A DNA stretch of 64,000 bases from Brasenia schreberi (GCA_036023115.1 JAYKKT010000040.1:5553001-5617000), one strand, 5' to 3'; counted from the first letter of the stretch, positions 25,701 to 38,690 are shown. The notes: generated from the sequence alone by a model not told the origin. Numbers and translations are program-made.

Positions 25701-26851
25701 CCCTTTTCATTCCAACCTTTTCCCATGCACAAAGACACGAAGGCCTCTCAAAGAAGCTGGACTCAGGAAAAACAAACTACATACTAAAAAATCTCAGGTT
25801 TACTCATATGTAACAAGTAGTGAAGGTGGAACTTGTCGAAATCAGATAGGGAAGACCTAAGCTGGTGCAATGCAAGAGACAGATGCACCAATGAACACAT
25901 GTTGAAATAACAAGTATACAAGGAACATTGGCTTCAAGTACTGTTGTGTCTTAGCATACACAGCATCAACATGCACAAAATTGAACCCAACAGAAAGGAA
26001 CAGGCCTCTCCTCTTGCCTCATCACACGATAGATGCACATTTTCTGCTGATGAATGACCAGAAGTATGAATCTTGAAGGGGAAAGGAAGTGCAGAGAATG
26101 GCAACACGAAGATATTTGTTGTAGATAAAAACAGATTTCCAGACTAAGTGTGGTCGGCTATATGGATTTTCCGTTGACACTTTCTCTCGCTCATACCCAC
26201 ATGTAACTCCAAAAGATCGAGGTCATGTATTACATAGTACGTTTTCCAACCAGGCCATCTTCGACCTCTTTGTAGAGAGAGAGAGATACCCCAATGACAA
26301 AATTCAGAGGGCGATGAACAAACTGAAGGTTGCAACAAAGAAATAACCGGTGCGTATATAGAACACAAACTCATCAAAACAAATCGAGAGGAGGGGGGGT
26401 GGGGGGGAGGAGAGAGAAGGATAATGCAAATCCCCGAAAAAAGAAAATATCCAAATCCTAGATCTCATCATCTACAACCACGTCACCATCGATCACCCAC
26501 CACCCAAAACCCCAAAAAAGAAAAAGAATTCGAGACATCAATTAACAAGATAACCCAAAATCACAAAACCAACAAGCAAACTACTTACAATAATCAACAT
26601 ACACAGCATCTTGAAGAGAGAAGACGTTAAGAGAAAACCCAAAAAGAAGGAACCCAGAAAAGCAAAATCAGGGTTTCAGGAGCCGCAGAAAGAAGAAGAC
26701 AGGAAGGAGAGATTACTTGAATGGCGCTATGGAAGATGCCGCCGAGACCGAGTCCGTCCTTGAAGATCTTGTTGATCTGAAGGATCGTATTGTTGGTCTT
26801 TACCGACCCGCTGTTCGTGACGTCGTAAACGTGGAGGATCACCTCCGGCAT
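22723..26851 (-). CDS. PPPDE/DeSI-type putative deubiquitinase or deSUMOylase
   Basis: Four exons on the minus strand, 26851-26717, 24766-24505, 23652-23585 and 22995-22723, join on GT-AG sites into 245 codons plus stop. The PPPDE papain-fold domain spans residues 1 to about 135. The expected catalytic pair is visible as H41 (GGIFHSAIQ) and C115 (SKNCNHFCDEF). The family removes ubiquitin or SUMO from proteins, and the plant members (deSI-like) are poorly characterised. The segment WVNRFANAGDAAS after the domain is typical of the plant group. The last 90 residues are polar and probably disordered. Intron 1 is about 2 kb. A G-rich run (26390-26412, plus strand) lies in intron 1, and TC repeats sit in the upstream region near 27091-27120. 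Confidence 0.92.
26388..26413 (+). other. G-rich run with quadruplex potential
   Basis: Runs of eight and seven guanines separated by single T or A bases lie on the strand opposite to the DeSI gene, inside its first intron. Four or more G3 blocks fit within 25 bp, which meets the usual sequence rule for a G-quadruplex. Function is unknown. Confidence 0.5.
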
Positions 26852-27087
26852 CTTAGATACAAATCACTGCTTTCTCGCTCTAACTTCGATAAAAATGCCA
26901 CCCCTCTCCCTCTCAACCCCCTTCTTTTTCTGGTCTTCGCGCACTGAAGCCCTGGTTGGTTTCTTGGAAACTCTGTCGTCACAGAATTTGCAGTCTGTGC
27001 AATCTGCAACCCTTCCCCCCTTTCCTGCAACTTTCGTACTAAAAAGTCTCCTTCCCCTCGCCTACATTCGAAAGAAGAGCCACCTCA

Positions 27088-27090
<3 letters not shown>

Positions 27091-27120
<30 letters not shown>
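27091..27120 (+). repeat. (CT)n tract upstream of the DeSI gene
   Basis: About 15 CT units about 240 bp upstream of the DeSI start codon (GA on the gene's strand), a position where plant promoters or leaders often hold GAGA-type tracts. Confidence 0.85.
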
Positions 27121-27123
<3 letters not shown>

Positions 27124-30101
27124 TTCGAATTCGTAGTCTCTTACCAACATTTCTTATTATTTAAAAAACAATAGGATCTAGAGAGTGCGGGTATTTTTGT
27201 TTCTTGTAACAGAAAAGAAACAAAATCGAATGCAACGAACGGAAAATCCCTCTCGAAAGAAAAATAAAGTGTGTGACTAAAAAGATAAAAAGGAAATCGC
27301 TTTCTCAAGATCGGTTGAGATTTATTTTGATTTTTTTAGTACCTTACTAGCATATATTTATGCGTTCATAACTTCAAAATCACATCAACAGTCCTGATAA
27401 ATAAACTTAAAAAGTAAACCTTCTTTAGAATTTGGTAAAACTATATAAAAAATTCTGATTTTTGTCAATTTGATATTACTGTTCTAATGAATTCAAACTT
27501 GCATAGATCTCGTACTAATCAAACAGAATATTTATAAAAATACAACGCAAAAATATTAGCAAAATAAGTTTCCCCAGTACAACGAGCAACACGCTCTCCT
27601 AACTAATGGGTTTAAAAAAAGCCTTTCAAGTTGATGATCATGAATTTGGTGCTGAGTACATAAAATTCACATGTATATATATATACTTATTCATTTATAT
27701 CTAAATAACTAGATGCGATTTCAACAAAAAACATTAGTTTAATCCTAAATATTCATTTAAGAAACATTTATGTAGCTTTTTTATTAAGAATTTGCTTCAT
27801 ATCTAATTCATTAGGCGAGGTTTCCCAATAGCTCATATGAAATCACCAAAAACTTATTGATACAATTTGAAAAAGATCAATTTAATTGTTTTTTGTAAAA
27901 CCTAATAACTGATATTAGGTGAGGTTTCCCAATAGCTCATATGAGGTTTCCCATTAGGTGAGGTTTCCCAATAGCAAATAGTGTCCTCCCGGTCTAAATT
28001 CAATATTATAACTAGAAATCAATTTTATTCAAACTAAATTATTGGGTAAAACCTCATCTGTTTTATACATATTGATTTTATAATTAGTATATCAATATAT
28101 TTTGTTTTCAAACATAATATTAAGATAACATTTTTCAGCAGCACCCCATCATTTCTTAGTCAATGGCATATAGAGCCCTCTATTATTGTTAGTGACATGA
28201 ACACCACTACGATACTACCAACACTCCGTAGCCGACAGATTCAAAATTTCTAATATTTTTTCGGTTTTGAACGATTTAAGACCTAAACCGGAACCAAAAT
28301 CATCGGTTCCAAACCGGTCGGATCCGATTCCTGGTTTCAGTCAAACCGTCACATAGAGAAGTGTTGTTGGGTTAGATTTACATTCACTTATACTTTCCAA
28401 AATTCGGACACAAATAATCCAGATCCAAAACCAGACCCAACTCTGACTCAATAACCAAAACCTAATCGTCTTCAGACTATCGTACACCGAAAGAATCCAA
28501 ATTTAATATGTTTATGAGGCCTGTTATGGAACTGGAACTGTAGACCTCGTCACCGATGAAATTAGAACGGCCATGGAAATGGAAACACTACAAAAAAAAT
28601 TGTATTAATTACGACCTATGTTGCACGCACGAGAACAAAACACTGGGAAATCTCAAAAAATACAGCAAATATACATGTACTTATACTATATATATATGCA
28701 TAAAAATAAAAAATTAGTAACCATAATATAAAAAAATGTCTTTAAGATTCAAAATTGAAGACCTTCTTTGTATATTATAGCCAACTAGTATATGTTAGAA
28801 CTTACTATAAAAGTGGTATTTCAAACTGCGATGGTTGGGTGTTTTTTAGAACTTCAAAATTCATGATAATGAGGGATATTAATGGATCATATCATATCAA
28901 AACCGAATCCAACCTACTTCAATTTCGCTAACCCAATTCGTGTTTCGGTTTGCATCACAAATTCATTACTCTACCAAAGATCTCTCCTGTAGTTTATCGT
29001 GGAATTATGTTAAATCCAACCTATAAGTGGCCGGAACCAGTGGAAGACCAAAAAAATATTCCGAGATGCACAAAGAGAAAAATAGTTCACCTGGCTAAAG
29101 TGTCACCCACGAATGAGTCCACCAGTAGTGATGGCAATGGGACGGGGTGGAGCGGCCTTTTATTCCACCTGCACCTGCCCAGTACCCACTCAAGTATAAG
29201 TATAACCCACCTCACACACGTTTAGAAGAAGTTACCGAATGAATTCAAACTTAGGAATATGTAATTGTTTTAGCGTATTTAATGGTTTCAAACAGTGTTT
29301 TTATGAAACACAACGTGTGTTCTGTAAGACCATAAAAAAAACCCAACGAAAACATCGTTCAATCTCTTCACCATAAGAAACTGATGTTGCCAGCTTCTTT
29401 GATAACAGCAAGAATTGCCTTGACCAGAATTTTGTGATCATTGTTTGAATCCTGTGAAAAATGCATTGAGCAATACACAGAGTAACAATCGACAGAAGCA
29501 TGAGCTTCAAACTATACCAGGGTCACCATCAACAGTGGTGGATCTACTTGAGCCGAGGTGGGGTGTCGGGAAATTCTATACAAAAGAAAAACTATAGTTT
29601 TCGTCTGATATTGTGAGCTTGAAATATTCTTCACCCCACCCTCCAAAAAATTTTAGATCCGCCACTGACAGTCAACATGATAAAAAGGACCGAAAATTTA
29701 ACCCAAATACGAAGTTCACCAAATTCCTATCCGCAAAGAATGGGTCAAAATCCCTCCTCTCCTCCATCTGCATCCAACGGATAGATCTGCAGTCATTTCT
29801 TCCTCCATCTCTCTCTCTCCCTCAATCAATTGATTGATCCCATGCATGGTCGTTCCTCCAATCAGGTTTTTCTCCGCCGATCGGCCGAAAAGATCGAGTT
29901 ATCCGTCGACCAATCGGGACAGAACCAATGTTTTGAGTTTTCCCTTCATTTCAGTTCGTTTAGACTCGCGCGAGCTGACTCCTGTCCCATTTAGACTTTG
30001 AGAGTTCTTCATTTCGATGACAGCAGCTGTACGACACGGGACACGCAATTTTGAACGGAAGAATCAAGCCGATGGCCATGCGGATAAAAAGTTAGGAAAT
30101 G
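27121..30101. other. AT-rich intergenic region without a recognised gene
   Basis: The left part is the upstream region of the DeSI gene. A direct repeat of ggtttcccaatagctcatat occurs near 27817 and 27928, with shorter copies at 27950-27975. A GGTTC-rich degenerate repeat lies at about 28255-28480. A GGTACCCAC-type patch (29133-29215) begins like the MITE at 2401 (gatggcaatgggacgggg) but lacks a second end. A short MITE occupies 29533-29667. No supported gene is present. Confidence 0.5.
29533..29667. mobile_element. 135-bp MITE, hAT-type
   Basis: The termini cagtggtggatct and agatccgccactg form a 13-bp inverted repeat with one mismatch. The flanks accatcaa (29525-29532) and acagtcaa (29668-29675) match at 6 of 8 positions, as expected for an aged 8-bp hAT duplication. 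No coding capacity. Confidence 0.8.
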
Positions 30102-30305
30102 ACACCGCATAAAGGTAGTTCAAGTAGTTACACTTGCACAAGCAAGGGGTTAGAAGCAGAAACCAGCATTTGGCCACCACTCGCATCAAGGAAGCCACAC
30201 ACCGCATAAAGGTAGTTCAAGTAGTTACACTTACACAAGCAAGGGGTTAGAAGCAGAAAGCAGCATTTGGCCACCCGACGTTCACTCTCATCAAGGAAGC
30301 CACAC
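30102..30305 (+). repeat. Tandem duplication of about 100 bp
   Basis: Two nearly identical units, 30102-30198 and 30199-30305, both starting acaccgcataaaggtagtt and ending aggaagccac. The second carries a 9-10-bp insertion (cgacgttcac). The high identity implies a recent event. It lies about 670 bp upstream of the NTF2-like gene. Confidence 0.93.
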
Positions 30306-30324
30306 CTTCCAGTCTGTGCCAAGG

Positions 30325-30327
<3 letters not shown>

Positions 30328-30365
<38 letters not shown>

Positions 30366-30495
30366 TTTGCATATCTATGTAGAGCAGTTCTCTGTTCTTC
30401 GATATGCAGTGCCCCTACATATACATATATACACATACATACATATACATATATACATATACATATATATACATATACATATACATATATACATA

Positions 30496-30538
<43 letters not shown>

Positions 30539-30543
30539 CATAG
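30328..30543 (+). repeat. (TC)n and (TA/CATA)n microsatellite cluster
   Basis: A TC run at 30328-30361 is followed by a CATATA/TATA block from about 30415 to 30543 and a short GA run. Reading frames across it (Ser-Leu or Tyr-Ile repeats) are artefacts. Confidence 0.9.
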
Positions 30544-30787
30544 AGAGAGAGAGAGGGTTTACCTTAAACCCTATTCCGCACTATGTCCTGTAATGGGGTG
30601 CGGGTAGCAATTGCCCTCCCTATCCGTCACTGACCTTATTGTCGTCTAACATAAGCTTGAGCACGTTATAGCCTTTTGAAAATGAAAACTTGTGAGAGAG
30701 GGTCTGTATGCTTCTCCAGGAACTCTCTCCGAATTCTTTGTTTCTGATGGAGGCAATTGCACGACAATAACAATCTCTCTCTGTCTG

Positions 30788-30789
30788 TC

Positions 30790-30840
<51 letters not shown>

Positions 30841-30852
30841 GAGAGAGAGAGA
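30788..30852 (+). promoter_or_regulatory. (GT)n(GA)n tract upstream of the NTF2-like gene
   Basis: A GT run passes into about 25 GA units 120-180 bp before the start codon, a position typical of GA-rich plant core promoters and 5' leaders. The regulatory role is inferred from position only. Confidence 0.5.
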
Positions 30853-30972
30853 TTCCTTGTCTCCGACTGAAGCAAGCAACAACGTGCAAAAGCACCTTCT
30901 CTACTTTTAATTGTAGCATCTTCCTCCCAATAAAAGCCATCACAACCAAATCTCTGTAAACTCACAACAGTC

Positions 30973-31744
30973 ATGGCTGCCTTCTCATTTTTCCGGCCCC
31001 TCGCATATATAAACTCTCCGGCGATCCGAAAACCTCATGCAGTCCTAGCTTCTTCATCAGCGAGTCGAACTACATTTCACAAGAACATCTTTCTCAGTGA
31101 AAGAAAGCTTGCGAAACAGCATCAAGTTCAAAGACCATGCAAACTTGCTGTGAGGCCTGATGTTTTCAGCTGCAAGGCACAAACAGAGCCCAATGGCTAC
31201 GAATTCTGCTCGTCTACGGAGATCGTGCACGCTCTCTATGAAGCTATCAACGACAAGAACTACAGGAAACTGGAGGAGCTGGTCTCGGATGATTGTTACT
31301 TCCACGACTTGTCATTTACCAAACCATTTGAAGGCAAGAAGGTGATCATATTCACCCTATTATGTTGGGTTTCGCAAATCTGGATCACGGGTTAGGCACC
31401 CCAGGGCTGTGTCTGGATTCTTCAAAAGTGATCCGACAATATACTTGTTTAGATCTGCTAATACGTAAGAGTCACCACCATCATCGAACCAAACTGATTT
31501 TGAACAGTTACTATTCGTGTTAAAAAAAAATATTACCTATGTTATAGTAACAAGTGCTTTAGAGAGTATAAAGAGTATATCTATATATAAACTGGATCAT
31601 GATATATATATATATATATATACTAGTTCAATTTCCTTTTTTTAGGCATGAATACGTTTCTTATATTTTCTTAAACACTTATTAAACTTTTTAGACTGTA
31701 GTCGTCGTGCCCCAAAAAGGAACAGCATCCATTATGCGAGATAG

Positions 31745-31829
<85 letters not shown>

Positions 31830-34465
31830 CCATTGCATATTATACACTGTATATATTATGTATACAAATATTCTTATAAATAATATGCATAGGTTTGTGT
31901 CCGGTTGTTTGTGTGGCCAAGATTTTGCAGATTACCATAGTTTTTAATCGGGCTCAGGACCTGAGACCATTCGGTTCGGTTCTGGTTTCACCTTTTAGAA
32001 ACCAGAACTGGCGGTTCTTTTCTTTCAACTTTTTTAATAAAATTATTGGTTCCAAACTCAAATACGAACCGCTTCAGAACTGACAGTTCTGAAACCGAAA
32101 TTGAAATAGGCTCCGAGTCATTCTGTTACAGTTCTAGGTTCAGGCTAATTGGAGCTGACAATTTAGAACTGTTTATTCCGATTTACCTGGAACTGAACAT
32201 GTCGAGATCACCATTTTACTTCGAACTAATAAGCAAAATGTCTCTTATGATGCATACAGCAAGTGGTGAGTTTCTTAAGAGAGTTGGCCGACTCGATGGG
32301 GAACAATGTGAAATTGGTAATTGCGAACGAACATATTTGCGGATCATCGATCCTCATCTTGGCTTGGCATATGGGTAAGCAATTACATGACATATTCTTG
32401 CTTGAATTTTTTTCATAAATATTCACGACTCTATGACATGGACACTCCCACTTCTCCTTGTGTCGTGTCCCCTTTTTTGTCAACTTATACACAAGACTGC
32501 ACGAACATTGTGGCGCACGTCGTGCCATGTCTATCGTGTCATGGTGACATAGCTTCTCAAACACAAATGCCCCACGGGCAATTCCCTTGTCATTTGTAGG
32601 GAGCTCACGATATGCAACAGAGTAATTGATTTTTAATTGAACTGCTATGAATTTTCAGAGTGGAGAGGGAAATACATTCCTTTCACAAGAGGTTGGAGCT
32701 TCTACGAGTGCGAAACAAGCGGCAAAGAGCAAAGAATCAAGTACAGTACTCTGGTTTAGTTGTGACATGAACAAGTAATCTTGGCATCGGGTCAAGTGAT
32801 CTGAGAGATCATGACCTGGCACCAAAACTTGTGTCATTTCGTGTCATCACAATGACACTTCGTGGTGGGGGAGATAACACGAATAACATGTTTTCGTGCT
32901 AGTTCATGATCTTCCATATTGAACGATCCAAGCTCAGTAGTTTGCTTTGCAGTCTAGAAATATAATACCCAGTTTGTATTATTGGATGTGTGCAGGAAAG
33001 CAAGGGTTGTGATGGAATGGCCAATCAAACCAGGAGATCTTGCCTTGGTAAGGGCCTCCAATGCAATTTCTCTTTTCTTTTAAGGCAAGCTAAGCTTAGA
33101 TTAAGCTGACACCTACCAAAATACAGCACATGAGTGTCGAACTCGTGATCTTCAACTTGAAGGCCCTTTTCGAGTCGACCCCCTAGCCAGAAGAGTTGTG
33201 ACTCTACATGCATGTGTGTTTGAACACAAAGCTTTAGCATTTCAAAAGCTTTCATTTCAAAAGCTTTTGGTCATAACTGCTGTTTGATTCATACTGAAAT
33301 GGATCAGACCAGCAAGATCTGACTATTTTAAGTCATGGAGCATTATATAGTTCCCAGATTTAACCAAATCCTGCTCTGATCCATGCCTCAATTAAGATCC
33401 ACAAGTGTTAAGGTGTGTTAGATACAAGGTTCAATCGGTACTCAAAGTTCTAAGTTTTGTTGTACATAAACACAAAACCTATTACTGGGGTGAAACTGTG
33501 TTTCTATAGGTCCAATTTCCATCAAAAACTTTGGCACCAGAGAGGATGTGAGCTGCAAAAACTTGATCAAAGGGCTTCAAACTAAAACCTAAGTGTCTCC
33601 CCTCTTATGTGACTACTCTGTCTCGCACAAAAACCCAAACATCATTACCACTTGCGAATCAGACGGTTTAGGCTTATAGTTCTACTATCATGAGCCTAAC
33701 ACCACAATTCAAACACACCCATAGGGTCAACCATGCAAAGTTAGAGTCATCCAACATGGGTTCATTATACAATATGACATGTAAATATGTAGACAGAATG
33801 CCTGATGTTTATTCTATTCTTAACATCTTTAGGGACTTGGATCAGGTAATCTAAGGGGTGCATGAATCGGTACCACATCATGATGATCTGATCTGTGACC
33901 TGCAGTTCCCTTAGTTTCAACTGGCCAAAGCCAGAAACATTTTCCAATCAACCAAATATTTTCTCACAAAAATGAGAAAATGGATGAGCAAAAGAAATCT
34001 AATGCGTGTTAATTTTCTATCATTTTGCAGAAATTATTGAAGGCAGTGATTTCCTTATTCGACAAATTCCCGGAAGCATCTGAGAGTAAGCAAAATTTCT
34101 GTAGAGTGAATATTTCCACAAGTAGATATAAGATTTTTTCCCCTTCATTTGGAGACCTCGAAGATTCACCGGTTGTCGACCGGCAAGAAAAGTTTTTCAC
34201 ACTAATTGACTATTTCATGTATTTTGGTTATTCAAAAGAACTATTTTCATTCAATATTAACACCTTTCTTATTGTTGACTCAGGATTTCTGCAATATCCT
34301 TATGCACCTATTGCATGGCTCCTGCGCATCTATGACACATTCATCAAGCCTGTAGTTTGGCCAGTGCTCTCCAAAATAATTGCATATTACACCAAGCTTT
34401 GGAATATCATTATCTATCTAGCAAGCTACTTATGCATGCTACTGGTGAAGGTTTTGGGGAGCTGA
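30973..34465 (+). CDS. NTF2/SnoaL-like domain protein, probably plastid-targeted
   Basis: Six exons, 30973-31341, 32260-32374, 32659-32740, 32996-33047, 34031-34085 and 34284-34465, join on GT-AG sites into 284 codons plus stop. Residues 1 to about 65 are rich in Ser, Lys and Arg with few acids, as in a chloroplast transit peptide. The SnoaL/NTF2-like cone fold spans about residues 80-205 (VHALYEAINDKNY, DDCYFHDLSF, EWRGKYIPFTRGWSFYE, VVMEWPIKPGDLAL). The C-terminus (about 255-284) is hydrophobic and may anchor to a membrane. The biochemical role of these plant proteins is not established. Intron 1 holds a TC/TA microsatellite and a GGTTC-rich repeat. Exon 2 is easy to miss because it lies inside that repeat-rich intron, but it restores the frame exactly. 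Confidence 0.9.
31747..31827 (+). repeat. (TC)n(TA)n compound microsatellite
   Basis: It lies in intron 1 of the NTF2-like gene: about 16 TC units followed by about 23 TA units. Confidence 0.95.
31935..32195. repeat. GGTTC-rich degenerate dispersed repeat
   Basis: Repeated short blocks such as ggttcggttctggttt and gaaccagaactggcggttc lie in intron 1 of the NTF2-like gene. Similar composition occurs at 28255-28480, 37065-37275 and 60610-60990, so this looks like one dispersed family, although I could not define termini. Confidence 0.5.
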
Positions 34466-34774
34466 AAGTATTGATCTTCTTCATTCAATCAATTAAACTA
34501 CTAGAAAATAAGTGGTTTTGTCACGTTCAACCGTGCTCTGTTGCTTGCCCCGATATTTCTCCGGCGACCAAAGCACAACTTCAGGGCTGAGAAAGGAACT
34601 GAGTTAATTAGTATGATCTTCTAAAGGAATAATTAAGAGGTTCAGTTGTGTTATTGTATAGTGATGCTTGTTACTGTATTGAACATTTCCAAAGAATGAA
34701 ATTTGGACAGTCACTCTCTTAACAAAAGAAACATTGCAAAAGGTTGCAAGCAAGCACAAAGGACCATTTGCATT

Positions 34775-34841
<67 letters not shown>

Positions 34842-36321
34842 TTAGTTCATGCACACATCCATCCATCTTAAACATTCTCAAAGATTTCAACCGTTCAATA
34901 AGTAATATCTATTGAAATTCTAATTTCAAAAGCTAAAAAAATACCTTGATACTTTTGGGGTACTTTTTGTATGTCCATTAAATGCATTTAGTGCTATTTA
35001 CTTTTTGTTTTCAATCTCAATAGTTAATCTTAAAGATTAAATCATTGAGATTTTTAAAAAGATTTTGTATTCGTGTTGTGTTGTTTCATTTTCATGTTAG
35101 AACAAAATCAACTCGAACATGAGCCAATGTTATATATATTGTCAGCAATTTTCACATTCTGAGTTTTGTTTTCTAGTAAGCTGCATCTGACCCGAGTCAT
35201 CTTTGTGTCTATACATAGTGAAGAGCTTTAACTGACCCTTTTGAGAGAGGTATGTCAAAGCCCACTGATAGAGGATGTTAGTCACCTACCATACCCTTGC
35301 AGCAGAGCTAGACGGAATCGAACCATGATCAGTTGGGCCATGGTCTTGTACATCTGCGAGGAAAGCCACGCTGAACTCAGATCCTCGAGCCCCTGATCGC
35401 AGATCGCTGAACATGCCCAATCCCCACACCCTGACATATGAAGATTTTAGTTCAAAAAAGAACAATCTTAACCTCTTAATTATTATGCATTTACCACTGC
35501 CTCTATATTATATGTTAGCAATGTTCCGTGTTTCTGTTCTGTTATTTCATGTTTCGTGTCAAAAACAGGTCAACCCAGAGGAACCCAATGCTCCATTTTA
35601 CTGTAGGTAGGCATAAGCACGGGCTTTCCAAGTCGTGTTCCTGTCATGACCCGAATCGCCACCCTACTGATAGATGGTGAAGATTAAGTGGAAGGGGCCA
35701 CTTGAATCTCAACCAATATATGGTTCACATGCTTCTAAGAGCAAGTGGTTCCTTTCCACCTCACTGTGTCTAAAGTGTCGAGCAAGAGAAGGCTCCAATG
35801 AATGATGGATTGAACAGTGATCGATAACGAAATAAAATTGTTGTCACCAAGTATGTGGGTTTACAGGCACTGGTTGTATTTATGGAGTTCAAGGTTCATG
35901 TGGGTTTACAGGCAAATTTATAGAAACAATTGTATGTGTGTGGGCGCGCATGCAAACACGTGCTATTACACAAGTTGTCGTTGTCCCTCTATTCGGTACT
36001 TGATAGTTCGTGTATTCCTTCAAAGCTGCAAGCACAAGCAAATAAAAAGGTGCTTCATAGTTCGTGTAGATAAAAATTAAATCAGAAATTGTTTGAATAC
36101 AAGAGAAGGCTGCAGCCTAACACGGGCGCACACAAACACACTCCATGCACCACTCTGAGAGTCAAACTTCCCACCATCAACGCAGGCATCAATACACTCT
36201 ACTAGTTGAGCTAACACTCTGATGCACGGGTTGACACCTAATTGTTGAAGCACTTGTGAGTTCAGAAAAAAGCTTTTGTGAATTCTAGAGTAAGAAGAGA
36301 ACCTGTTTGTTTGCATTACAG
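34466..36321. other. Intergenic region upstream of the polygalacturonase relic
   Basis: It holds the 3' flank of the NTF2-like gene, then an (AT)n(AG)n microsatellite at 34779-34841. I looked for the missing first exon of the polygalacturonase (TGSFNLTSH-like motif) and did not find it. No other gene is visible. Confidence 0.5.
34779..34841 (+). repeat. (TA)n(GA)n microsatellite
   Basis: About 14 TA units followed by about 16 GA units with one interruption. Confidence 0.92.
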
Positions 36322-36725
36322 GATATTAGCGAGTGTTCATTGATTGATCCATTGCCTTCTTATGGGAGAGGGAGGGATCAGCCAGGGGGAAGATACAGCA
36401 GCCTCATTTTTGGAACCAACCCTACTGATGTGGTTATCACAGGTTCTTTCTTTTCTCATTCACTATTTCCTACACTAGCTAGGAGACCCGGGCACCTTTT
36501 CTGGCACCATTCCAAGCACCAGGCTGCAATGTCGAGAAGGAAGTTCCTTTCTTAAATTAGGGCTTGGTGCATTAAGCTCATAAAACTTATCTTTTTTTGC
36601 TAAGTGCCTTTTAGTATGCCTCTTTTTTTTTTCATTAGCATGTTGGGTTTAGACCCCCTAGAGGATACACATACAACTAGACATGGCCGGTTTCACGAAA
36701 AGGAACCACTAATTTTGATTTATCT

Positions 36726-37032
36726 ACTACAACAACAACAACTAAGCCTTTTCACATACTACATGGGATTGTCTACATGGATTCTTTGTTTCCACATAGC
36801 CCTATCATGTGTCATATTAGCAGTTAACTCACAATAAGCTAGATCATTCTTTATTGTTTCTTTCCAATACTTTTGTGGTCGTCCTCGACCTCTTTTAATA
36901 CTTTCAAAATCTAGTTTTTCATACCTTGTTATAAGTTCTTCTTTTGATCTTCTTTCTATATGTCTAAAATATCTCAAATGATCTACTCTCGTTTTATCTT
37001 CTATTTGTGCCACTCCTAATCTGTTTCTAATA
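36726..37032 (-). mobile_element. RTE-clade LINE, 5'-truncated copy (about 307 bp)
   Basis: It holds the last 100 codons of the RTE open frame ([29 protein letters not shown]) and the (CAA)n end that is the reverse complement of the (TTG)n tail. Flanks attttgatttatct (36712-36725) and atttagatttatct (37033-37046) match at 13 of 14 positions and mark the target duplication. It sits in an intron of the polygalacturonase relic, antisense to it. Confidence 0.85.
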
Positions 37033-37064
37033 ATTTAGATTTATCTGAAACAAAAAAAGGAATG

Positions 37065-37275
37065 AAACTAGGATTGGGCCGGTCCCAGTTCCTTTTTGAA
37101 ACCTTTGGTTGCAGTTTGAGTCTTAAATCATTCAAAATCAGGAATAAAATCACTAAAATTTTAGAATTTTTTTTTAATAAAAATATGAAACTTATGGTTT
37201 GTTGGTTTCAGCCTAGTTCTGGGTCCAGTATAACCGGTTCTTGATTCAGTTCAGGTCCAGTCGAAACCACTAGGT
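37065..37275. repeat. GGTTC-rich degenerate repeat in the polygalacturonase intron
   Basis: Blocks such as ggccggtcccagttcc and aaccggttcttgattcag resemble the patches at 28255, 31935 and 60610. Termini are unclear. Confidence 0.45.
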
Positions 37276-38111
37276 TGTTTTCAAACCGACTATGTCTACA
37301 TACAACTAAGTGCCATACTAGGAGTTGAACTCCTGACCTAGTGTCAGTGGTTTAGATGGTTTCCCAATTATTTGATATCATCTATTTCAATATTTAAAAA
37401 AAAATCTTTTACATATGCCAGGTGATAATGGCACGATCGACGGCCAGGGTGAGTCGTGGTGGAGCATGTTCCATGGCGGTCAACTGAAATACACCCGCGG
37501 GTGCCTCGTAGAACTCATGTATTCTGAAGGGATTGTCATCTCTAACCTTGCATTCGTCAACTCCCCATCATGGAATCTTCATCCAGTTTACAGCAGGTTG
37601 CACTCTTTCGTACTCATAACAAGACCAGTACAGATTTATCCATCACATCTTAAATATTTATTATTCAAGAATTCTCAATACTAGATATTTACGCATCCAT
37701 CTGTATTTTACATCTCAATCATATTCTTCAATATTTTTATAATTTAAGGATTCCCTTCTCAGAAGTCGCATATAGGCTGATGAGGGAGTCCATGACTCAA
37801 GACGGATCAAAATGGGCATTCATTCTTATTCTTAGTTGTCTAAAAGAGCGGAGGAATGTGCAGGAATGTCATCGTCCGCGGAATAACCATCCTTGCTCCT
37901 GTGCGCTCCCCCAACACTGATGGCATCAACTCTGGTTAGGATCCAAGCTTTTCGAGATGAAATTTAGTGTTTCTTTTGATTTCCTCAGTCAAATTACTTG
38001 CCTTTTGTTATTCAGATTCATGCTCGCATGTCAGAATTGAGGATTGTTATATTGTATGTGGAGATGATTGTGTGGCCATTAAGAGTAGATGGGATGAGTA
38101 TAGCTTAAGCT

Positions 38112-38690
38112 TTTTAAGGATCGAGATGCTTTCACCTCCAACTCGGCAATCCTCGGCAACTCTGTGAATATTGTGGAAGCAGTGTACCTGCAAGCGAGTA
38201 GGAGAAGAAGAACAAAAAAACACAAGGGGAGGAAGGTACTCGGTTACTCGCAAAGAGTTTTCTCAAGAATCTCATTTTTTTCTCTTTATACTTTTTCTCT
38301 TGGTTTTTTACTCTTTGAGATTTCCATTAAAATCATTTCATGTTCGTCCGGGAGATGCTTGTAACTTTTTCAAGAAGGCAAAATATTTTTTTCATAAATC
38401 ATATCTTTATAAAAATGGCAACTCATGAAATCCGAGAAGAGGGTCATTTTTCCTGTTGTTATTATTGGGGCCGATAGTGACCCACCAACAATTTACATCT
38501 CCCACTTGATAACTTGAGCCAATGGGTGATACATCGGTTTTACCTCCTATTATTTTGGGGTTTTCTCAAGTTGTATCATTTATTTAGTTGTAAGTAAATT
38601 ACAACTTTTACCTTTTATATAGGTTTCTATAATCAATATATTTTACATGCATAACAATCAGCAAAGTGTATTTCTAAACTTATATATTTA
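38112..38690 (-). repeat. Left arm: LTR plus 3' internal end, inverted
   Basis: Read on the minus strand it gives internal 3' sequence (ttgattgttatg-type, then ggtaaaagttgtaatttact), the purine tract aagtgggaga, and an LTR beginning tgtaaattgttggtgg at 38504 and ending near 38112. It aligns with 44530-45140 over its full length, with substitutions and small indels. Part lies in a TCT-rich AT-rich stretch whose frames are not genes. Confidence 0.85.

Noticed and set aside
30316..30607. Tyr-Ile/His-Ile repeat frames on the plus strand
   Set aside because: They are translations of TA/CATA simple repeats.
30620..30974. Minus-strand frames rich in Ser-Leu and Thr-His repeats
   Set aside because: They are translations of the GT/GA microsatellite upstream of the NTF2-like gene.
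35275..35395. Possible tRNA-like segment
   Set aside because: No acceptor-stem pairing or intact T-loop box could be found by eye.
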